A program made the translations under genes and the position numbers. From Ooceraea biroi (taxonomy: Eukaryota > Arthropoda > Insecta > Hymenoptera > Formicidae), in assembly GCF_003672135.1 (NCBI RefSeq), contig NC_039513.1, positions 11,073,971 to 11,137,970 of the forward strand: DNA of 64,000 nucleotides, given 5' to 3'. Of this stretch, positions 58,386-64,000 are shown piece after piece (within the stretch, counting starts at the first letter, position 1; the number at the start of each line of letters is the position of its first letter). The notes under the pieces are model-generated. The model was given only the letters and a program-made list of their open reading frames with translations. It had not been told where the DNA came from and made no database searches.

Positions 58386-58741
58386 ACTGCATTCATTATT
58401 ACAACTTGTGTCTGCGTTTTTATTCTATTCTGTTCTCCCCTTCTTACGGAACTCTCCATGACATCATCGTACACGTCACGATTTTCGCCGCGGATATTGA
58501 TATATGAGAAAGATATTAATACGATATAATATAAAAAAAATGATTTACCTATGCCAGGGATCGAATCTGGGTCGGGCCTGCCATATGACCACACGCTCAA
58601 TCACCTGAACCACACACAGGTTCTTGTTACGATGGAGTTTAAATATGTTTTTTTACACTTTTAGTTTATAACGTTTACTGGACGTAACATCGCGGGGCCA
58701 AGATATTTTTTCATTTACGGCGCTTGTTTAATGAGGAGCCA
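58386..58741. other. Spacer between last Polinton gene and right TIR
   Basis: AT-rich, holding the tRNA-like sequence at 58547-58621; nothing else. Confidence 0.5.
58547..58621 (-). other. tRNA-like sequence (degenerate tRNA or SINE head)
   Basis: 75 bp. The ends form a 7-bp acceptor stem (ACCTGTG with CATAGGT, one G-U pair). The T-arm has a 4-5-bp stem with loop TTCGATC and B-box GATTCGATCCC. An A-box-like TGGTTCAGGTGATTG is also present. The anticodon stem (around GTGGTCATATGG) does not pair, so it is a degenerate tRNA or the head of a tRNA-derived SINE rather than a working tRNA. Confidence 0.5.
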
Positions 58742-59390
58742 TGGACCTGAGACGTCGAATTGCGCAATCAGCGCATTGTTTCGTAGCAGCCGGACGTCGG
58801 CGCTCGAGTTATCAAATTTTGTTCACCGCGAGACACGTCGCGACGAGGAGGGTATCGCGCACGTTCACTGCGAACGTGTCATCGAAGGGTGCATCGGTTA
58901 CATCACGCACGTGAACGCGATGTACTTTAACATTCACTCATCCGATTTCATAGCAGCCGGACGTCGGCGCTCGCGTTTTATCACCGCGAAACACGTCGCG
59001 ACGTGTACAGCGAAGAGGGTATTGGTTACGTCGCGCACGTGGATGTCCTTCCCCGCGGACCGCGACATCGGTTCGTTGACGAATGCTATCTGTTACATCG
59101 CATGTTGTGCACAATGAGGGTTTCTAATACATCGCGCACGTGCATCCTCCCCCTCACCCCTCTCGCGGGTTAGGTCAGCAAAATACTGTCACGATTCCTG
59201 CGGGTTGGGTCCGCGAAAACCCCCTTGGTTAGGTTAGGTGGTCACGGTCCCCCTCCCCCCTCCCGCGGGTTAGGTCCGCGAAAACCTCCTCCCGCGGGTT
59301 GGGCCAGCAAATACTGTCACGTGTGGGTTAGGTCAGCAAATACCGTCACGGTCCTCTCCCCTCCCCCGCGTGACGTCATACCCCCTCGCC
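58742..59390 (-). repeat. Polinton right terminal inverted repeat, internally duplicated
   Basis: Complement of the left TIR but about 260 bp longer. The block beginning AGCAGCCGGACGTCGGCGCTCG occurs twice (about 58787 and 58957), each followed by a GACACGTCGCGAC/AACACGTCGCGAC stretch. The outer half again holds GGGTTAGGTCCGCGAAAAC and GGTTAGGTTAGGTGG subrepeats. Confidence 0.85.
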
Positions 59391-60250
59391 GTGCGACATC
59401 AAACCCCCCTCCCCCCGCTGACTCAGCCCCCCCTCATCAGATCTCTAGGTTAGAATCAGCCCCCTTAACCTACTAGTATGTAATGTTTATAATATAATAT
59501 AATATATTATATATTATAACATTATTAATTATAATATAATATTATAACATTAAAATAATAAAGATAAAAGAAATATATATGCTGTGCCAAATTTCGATTA
59601 ACTTTTATTAAATAAGTGAACTGAATCGACTGAAGAACTTGCCGAATTGGAGAAATATTGTACTGCATATCGCATTGAAAACTTTATAAATTTTAACTAG
59701 TTTGTTAGAGCGTAGGTGTAAAATTGGATATAAAACGTTCTAATTCATACGAACATTACATTACATCACAATGGTTTCTATTCATTTATTTCGTGACGTA
59801 AATGTTATGGAAAATTTTATGACTGAGGATGGCATTGTGACAAACAGACATTCAGATTATTATTAGCTATATCATTAATGAGTCTGCGCGCCGTTCTGGT
59901 CTGCTGAATTGTCGACAGTAATCGTCAAAATCGCAACACCGGCAATTACGTTTACGTTTATATTGTTTATTTTCTATTATGACCAGTAGTTTTCTTATTT
60001 GTATCATTCATATATTTTATTTAAAAAAAAAGAGAATTGTGTTTGAAGGGAAAGCGATCTTTATCTAGTTTAATAAATTAAAGTATAATATTAAAGTATA
60101 ATTTTTAAAATATTTTAAAATTGCATACATGGTATATTATGGTATAATTGCTATATTGCTATATTGTTATATTATTATATGTATATTGCTATTATATCTG
60201 TCTTATACTGTATCTCTGTTACACCTAATTGCAATATTATATACATATAT
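59391..60250. other. AT-rich gene-less stretch
   Basis: C-rich 60 bp next to the Polinton end, then AT-rich DNA with AATATTATAATAT repeats (59485-59560). No gene. Confidence 0.45.
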
Positions 60251-60318
60251 ATAGGGTGTCTCAGACCTACTGTATCACCGGTTCAGGGTAGACTCCTGAT
60301 ATCATTCCAAGACGAAAG

Positions 60319-60383
<65 letters not shown>

Positions 60384-60384
60384 A
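60251..60384. mobile_element. MITE 5' fragment running into (TA)n(GA)n
   Basis: TAGGGTGTCTCAGACCTACTGTATCACCGG (read from 60252) is a diverged copy of the first about 65 bp of the 38012-38442 element. It is cut off by a (TA)n tract (60320-60358) followed by (GA)n (60359-60383). Confidence 0.6.
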
Positions 60385-60445
60385 TTTTATGTAGATGAAA
60401 TATGTAATAGTATAATAGATAAGAAATATATTACGCAGTATAATA

Positions 60446-60895
60446 TACAGGGTGTCCGGTAACTCACGACTCAACGCTCGTGAGTGGATAAAGCGGACTG
60501 AACTGAGTGGAAAAGTCCTATACCATTTTGCAATTTTCACAATAGTTAACGAGTTATTAATTATTAAAAATCGCTGTATTAGTCCGGCCTACCGCCGAAT
60601 GCAAGTGCGCGGCGAGATGCGACCGCCTAGAGATCGAAGTTGCTAGGCGCGTGGAGTTGTTTATTACAAATGGCATGCCTAGCCATTGCCACTGCGATCG
60701 CTAGGCACTCGATCGCTAGGCGGTCGCATCTCGCCGCGCGCTTGCATTCGGCGGTAGCCCGGACTAATAGCATGATTTTTAATAATTAATAACTTGTTAA
60801 CTATTGTGAAAATTGCAAAATGGTATAGGACTTTTCCACTCAGTTCAGTCCGCTTTATCCACTCACGAGCGTTGAGTCGTGAGTTACCGGACACC

Positions 60896-60900
<5 letters not shown>
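60446..60900. mobile_element. Tc1/mariner-type MITE, about 180-bp TIRs
   Basis: 451 bp (60448-60898), begins CAGGGTGTCCGGTAACTCAC and ends with its complement, TA on both sides. Arms match closely for about 180 bp. The centre has CTAGGC / GCCTAG repeats. No coding capacity. Confidence 0.88.
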
Positions 60901-60926
<26 letters not shown>

Positions 60927-60931
<5 letters not shown>

Positions 60932-62435
60932 TCACTCCCAAAAAAAGCGGTACACTAAAATTTAGGGAAAAATTTACCAACCTTCAAATGATCATAACTT
61001 GGTAAATAATGAAGATAAAAATATGTTCAAAAATGCAAAATGAAGCTTCAAGTATCCACTTTAAAAATATTTGAATGGCAATTATGGTCGGCCATTTGAT
61101 TCAAAATGGCGGATGACAAAATGAGAGGATGCAAAAGTGATAACCGAAAGTCCGAGTTTGTGACGGTGCATGGCGTGAATTAGATATCGCAGCCTAATGG
61201 GACCAAATGCAAATGAAAATATAGAGTGTTATCTTTAAAATGCTTTTTACCGAGCTCGATGCGATCATTTTTCGCTGAGTTGTGCAACTTTAAAAAAGAA
61301 AACACTCTGCTAAGTAAATTTGGAGTATCTCAACAAAAAATTATCGCATCGAGCTTTGCAAAAAAGCGTTCACACACACACACACCACAAGGAGGGTTTG
61401 GAGTCTTAAATTACTGTGGAACTGACGAACCACGGGGTCCTCATCCTTGTGATACACACACACACACACACACACCCCACAAGGAGGGTTTGGAGTCTTA
61501 AATTACTGTAGAACTGACGAACCACGGGGTCCTCATCCTTGTGATACACATACACACACACACACCTACATACACCTACACCCACACGCCTACATACACC
61601 TACACCCACACACGCACACACCACATAAGAAGGATTTGGAGTATAAAGAATAATGAACGCAGCAGTTGGAATTATAAAAGAACTAAACGAACCGCAGGGT
61701 TTTCTAATTCCTTAGGCCTTGCTGAATCGACGATATTGCAAATTCGAAATTGAATATCTCGGTACCTAACTATCCTAGCACAAAATTTCAAAAACGGTTT
61801 TAAAGCTTTGAAACCCTACTTTTCGCAATTTAAATCGAAATTGTGCACGACGAGTTTTTTAAAATGGCGGAAAGGGAGAGCATGCGAAATTGATAAATGA
61901 AGATTCGAGTTTGCGATGGCACATGGTGTAAAGTAGGTATTGCAGCCCAATGGGACTAAATGCATATAAAAGTATAGAGTTTTATCATTAAAACGCTTTT
62001 TTACAAAGCTCGATGCGATAATTTTTTGTTGAGATACTCCAAATTTACTTAGCAGAGTGTTTTCTTTTTTAAAGTTGCACAACTCAGCGAAAAATGATCG
62101 CATCGAGCTCGGTAAAAAGCATTTTAAAGATAACACTCTATATTTTCATTTGCATTTGGTCCCATTAGGCTGCGATATCTAATTCACGCCATGCACCGTC
62201 ACAAACTCGGACTTTCGGTTATCACTTTTGCATCCTCTCATTTTGTCATCCGCCATTTTGAATCAAATGGCCGACCATAATTGCCATTCAAATATTCTTA
62301 AAGTGGATACTTGAAGCTTCATTTTGCATTTTTGAACATATTTTTATCTTCATTATTTACCAAGTTATGATCATTTGAAGGTTGGTAAATTTTTCCCTAA
62401 ATTTTAGTGTACCGCTTTTTTTGGGAGTGAGTGTA
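60927..62435. mobile_element. TIR element with about 440-bp TIRs and duplicated interior
   Basis: 1,505 bp (60929-62433), begins CACTCACTCCCAAAAAAAGC and ends with its complement, TA at both sides. TIRs span about 60929-61370 and 61990-62433. The interior has three (CA)n-led cassettes carrying GGAGGGTTTGGAGTCTTAAA / GAACCACGGGGTCCTCATCC (61373, 61454 and a shorter one). It also has a diverged direct copy of the inner part of the left TIR (about 61860-62030). No transposase. Confidence 0.8.
61370..61625. repeat. (CA)n-separated tandem cassettes
   Basis: Two near-identical about 82-bp cassettes plus a partial third, each next to CA repeats; inside the large TIR element. Confidence 0.75.
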
Positions 62436-62583
62436 TATATATATCGATCTTATACTTACATACTTCTATGCATTTTAATAAAATATTTTTGTTCTAAAAT
62501 AAGTTTATTAAATTTTATATTATAGAACCCAAATAGACAAAGCGTATGCATTATATTCTAAACTAAAGAAAAAAACATGTTAC

Positions 62584-63327
62584 CTCTGAAGGTGTAGGCT
62601 GTCCAGGTCTAAGCACTCTTATCAGCGCTATTTCACCACAAGGTTTAAAAATTCCAGCAACAGATTCAATTGTCAATTTCTCTACCGGTAAATTAGTCGC
62701 CAGAATGGTTCTAGAAGGTGCCGTTTGGTCAAAAGGTGGTAAAGGGTCCACCCTACGCAACTTAGTTCCTTGTGCATTGACTTCAAGTTTCTTAGATTTT
62801 GCTAAAGCGGTACCAATAACTCTCCAATCTCTACTGAGATGTTTCACTTTCTTAAAACTCGATATCAATTTGAGAGATACGTAGCCTTCTTTATTTCTCT
62901 TTACGTGTTTTAGCAAAAAAGCATTCTTTATGATATTTTCATCGGAGAAGTAAAATTCCACTTGGGTGCATATCTTATCAATTAATTCGTCATTTAGAGT
63001 CATAAGATTATCGATTGTTTTCTTGGCTGTCGATATTTCAAGTAATACCTCTGATTTCTTTGTTTCCAATTCTTTCAATCTAGTATCGTCCATCGAATCC
63101 GCGCCTGAGTCTTGGTCAGCATTAATTTTATTCACAAATTTGCCCTCGTTGTCATAATCTGATAAGCCAGTTTCTTTACTCTTTGAGCCTCTTCTATCAA
63201 ATGAAAAGCTCACATCACTGTCAACGGAAGAAATGCTGTCCCTCGTCTCAGATTTTTTCATGGGCGGAGGGGAAAACGATAAACTACGTGACTTATCTTT
63301 CAATTCTTCATGTACTTCTAATTCCAT
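62584..63327 (-). CDS. LARP6: LARP6 homologue, first coding exon (La motif)
   Basis: La-related protein 6 binds structured 5' ends of mRNAs (collagen mRNAs in vertebrates) through a La motif plus RRM-like domain. From ATG 63327 (MELEVHEELKDK) the exon encodes 248 residues. First is a Ser/Asp-rich disordered region (1-80). A short helical stretch follows (82-112). Next is the La motif (about 113-195, with VEFYFSDENIIKNAFLLKHV and GYVSLKLISSFKKVKHL). The exon closes with the start of the RRM (RTILATNLP..., 206-248). It ends at GAG|GTAACA (donor at 62583) in phase 0, so the RRM is completed by later exons to the left. None was recognised in the remaining 62 kb. An ATG 11 codons upstream belongs to a probable 5' UTR acceptor region (TTTATAG). 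LARP6 is favoured over LARP7 or La by the motif wording. Confidence 0.87.
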
Positions 63328-63454
63328 TTTTTTCAATAAAACACAGCTACCTATAAACAATTATGGGAAAACATTGGTATCTTCTTATTGTGATAATTCT
63401 TTACTTGTATATTATATTATTTAAAATTATATTATATTATTATATTATATTATA

Positions 63455-63720
63455 CTAGCTGGCGCTTGTTCGTCGCGCGCTTCGCGCGCTCGGTATATTT
63501 GGAAAATATAAAGCATAAAGAACGTATTTTTTTTACGACGCGCACATTTTTAGAAGCTGCAAGACGATTGCAAATAGCCTATGTCCCTATGTTACTCAGG
63601 AAGATCTAAGCTATCCACCAGTGAAAGATTTTTTCAAATCGGTTTAGTAGTTTCTGAGATTACCCCCGAACAATGGAACAAACTTTATCTCTTTATATAT
63701 TTATAGTATAGAAGTATAGA
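63455..63720 (-). mobile_element. Non-autonomous Helitron
   Basis: On the minus strand the element starts TCTATACTTCTATACTATAA directly after an A (63721). It ends with a GC hairpin (GCGCGCGAAGCGCGCG, about 63474-63489), then CAGCTAG followed by T (63455/63454). TC start, CTAG end, 3' hairpin and insertion between A and T are the full set of Helitron marks in 266 bp. No Rep/helicase. Similar TCTATACTA-type sequences are common in insect genomes. Confidence 0.75.
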
Positions 63721-64000
63721 TTATTTAAAATTTTTATCATATATTTAAAAATGTATGATTAATAAATTCCTCTCATCATTAACACAATCTGTACATTTTG
63801 ATTATTATTACTGGTAGTAAGGAGTAAAAATAAAAAAATAATTGTAGAAAATATAATAAATTATAATATAAATATTATAATAACTTTTTAATAAACAATG
63901 ACCGCCGGCTAAAATCTTCTGAAGGTCATTCAGGAGGATGACCTTGACAATATATGTCAAGGTCAAGGTCATCGGAGTTGCCTCCCCTAAACTACATAAT
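63721..64000. other. AT-rich gene-less end of window
   Basis: Nothing recognised apart from AAGGTCAT repeats at the extreme right (63925-63980). Confidence 0.4.

Larger units (their letters stand above)
44807..59390. mobile_element. Decayed Polinton/Maverick (adintovirus-like) element
   Basis: A 14.6-kb unit bounded by long inverted repeats (left 44807-45193, right 58742-59390) and beginning AGCGAGGGGTATGACGTCAC. It contains the full Polinton set: protein-primed DNA polymerase B, retrovirus-like integrase, packaging ATPase, adenain-like protease, major and minor capsid proteins. It also has a PLA2/core-protein ORF and several family orphans. Transcription is rightward on both sides and leftward in the middle. 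Several genes are broken, so it cannot act alone. A clean 6-bp target duplication could not be found, so exact ends are uncertain by some bases. Confidence 0.93.

Overview
The window is nuclear DNA of an insect, most likely a hymenopteran such as an ant; the species cannot be named from sequence. Supporting points are spliced insect-like genes (a nessun dorma/SHCBP1 homologue and a LARP6 homologue), a crowd of small TA-flanked Tc1/mariner-type elements beginning CAGGGTG, TTAGG-type motifs inside a transposon terminus, and four 100-N scaffold gaps. Only a few kilobases are host coding sequence.

Layout. 1-17 kb is mostly non-coding. It holds two almost identical piggyBac-type MITEs (3.55 and 9.74 kb), a Tc1/mariner relative with a transposase fragment (5.1-6.2 kb), an isolated coding exon (7.6 kb), a subterminal-repeat TIR element (12.7-13.7 kb) and a decayed DDRGK1 copy (16.6-17.3 kb). 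18.08-20.16 kb is the one complete host gene, a four-exon nessun dorma/SHCBP1-type gene with an E-box/CCAAT-rich promoter. 21.57-24.67 kb is a minisatellite array of 525/670-bp units bounded by a 6-bp direct repeat. It is followed by a first coding exon of an unrecognised gene (24.75-25.02 kb). 25-44.8 kb is largely AT-rich intergenic or intronic DNA with Tc1/mariner MITEs (one a near-perfect 497-bp palindrome), two hAT-like elements, a probable tRNA-derived SINE and a perfect inverted repeat next to a gap.

44.81-59.39 kb is a decayed Polinton/Maverick (adintovirus-like) element with long TTAGG-containing terminal inverted repeats. Rightward on its left side are an orphan gene and protein-primed-type DNA polymerase B. 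Leftward in the middle are a packaging ATPase, two or three structural or unknown proteins and a retrovirus-type integrase. Rightward on the right side are a small orphan, a phospholipase A2/core-protein ORF, an adenain-type cysteine protease, a minor capsid protein, a 56-aa orphan, the major capsid protein and a 173-aa orphan. Together these are replication (polymerase), chromosomal integration (integrase), genome packaging (ATPase), maturation (protease) and virion building (capsids, core/PLA2). The polymerase, ATPase, minor and major capsid genes are broken; the protease, PLA2/core and 173-aa genes remain open. A 314-bp transposon with 8-bp target duplications sits inside the ATPase gene.

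59.4-62.5 kb is a pile of Tc1/mariner-type MITEs, one with about 440-bp TIRs. 62.58-63.33 kb is the first coding exon of LARP6 on the minus strand, and a short non-autonomous Helitron follows at 63.46-63.72 kb.
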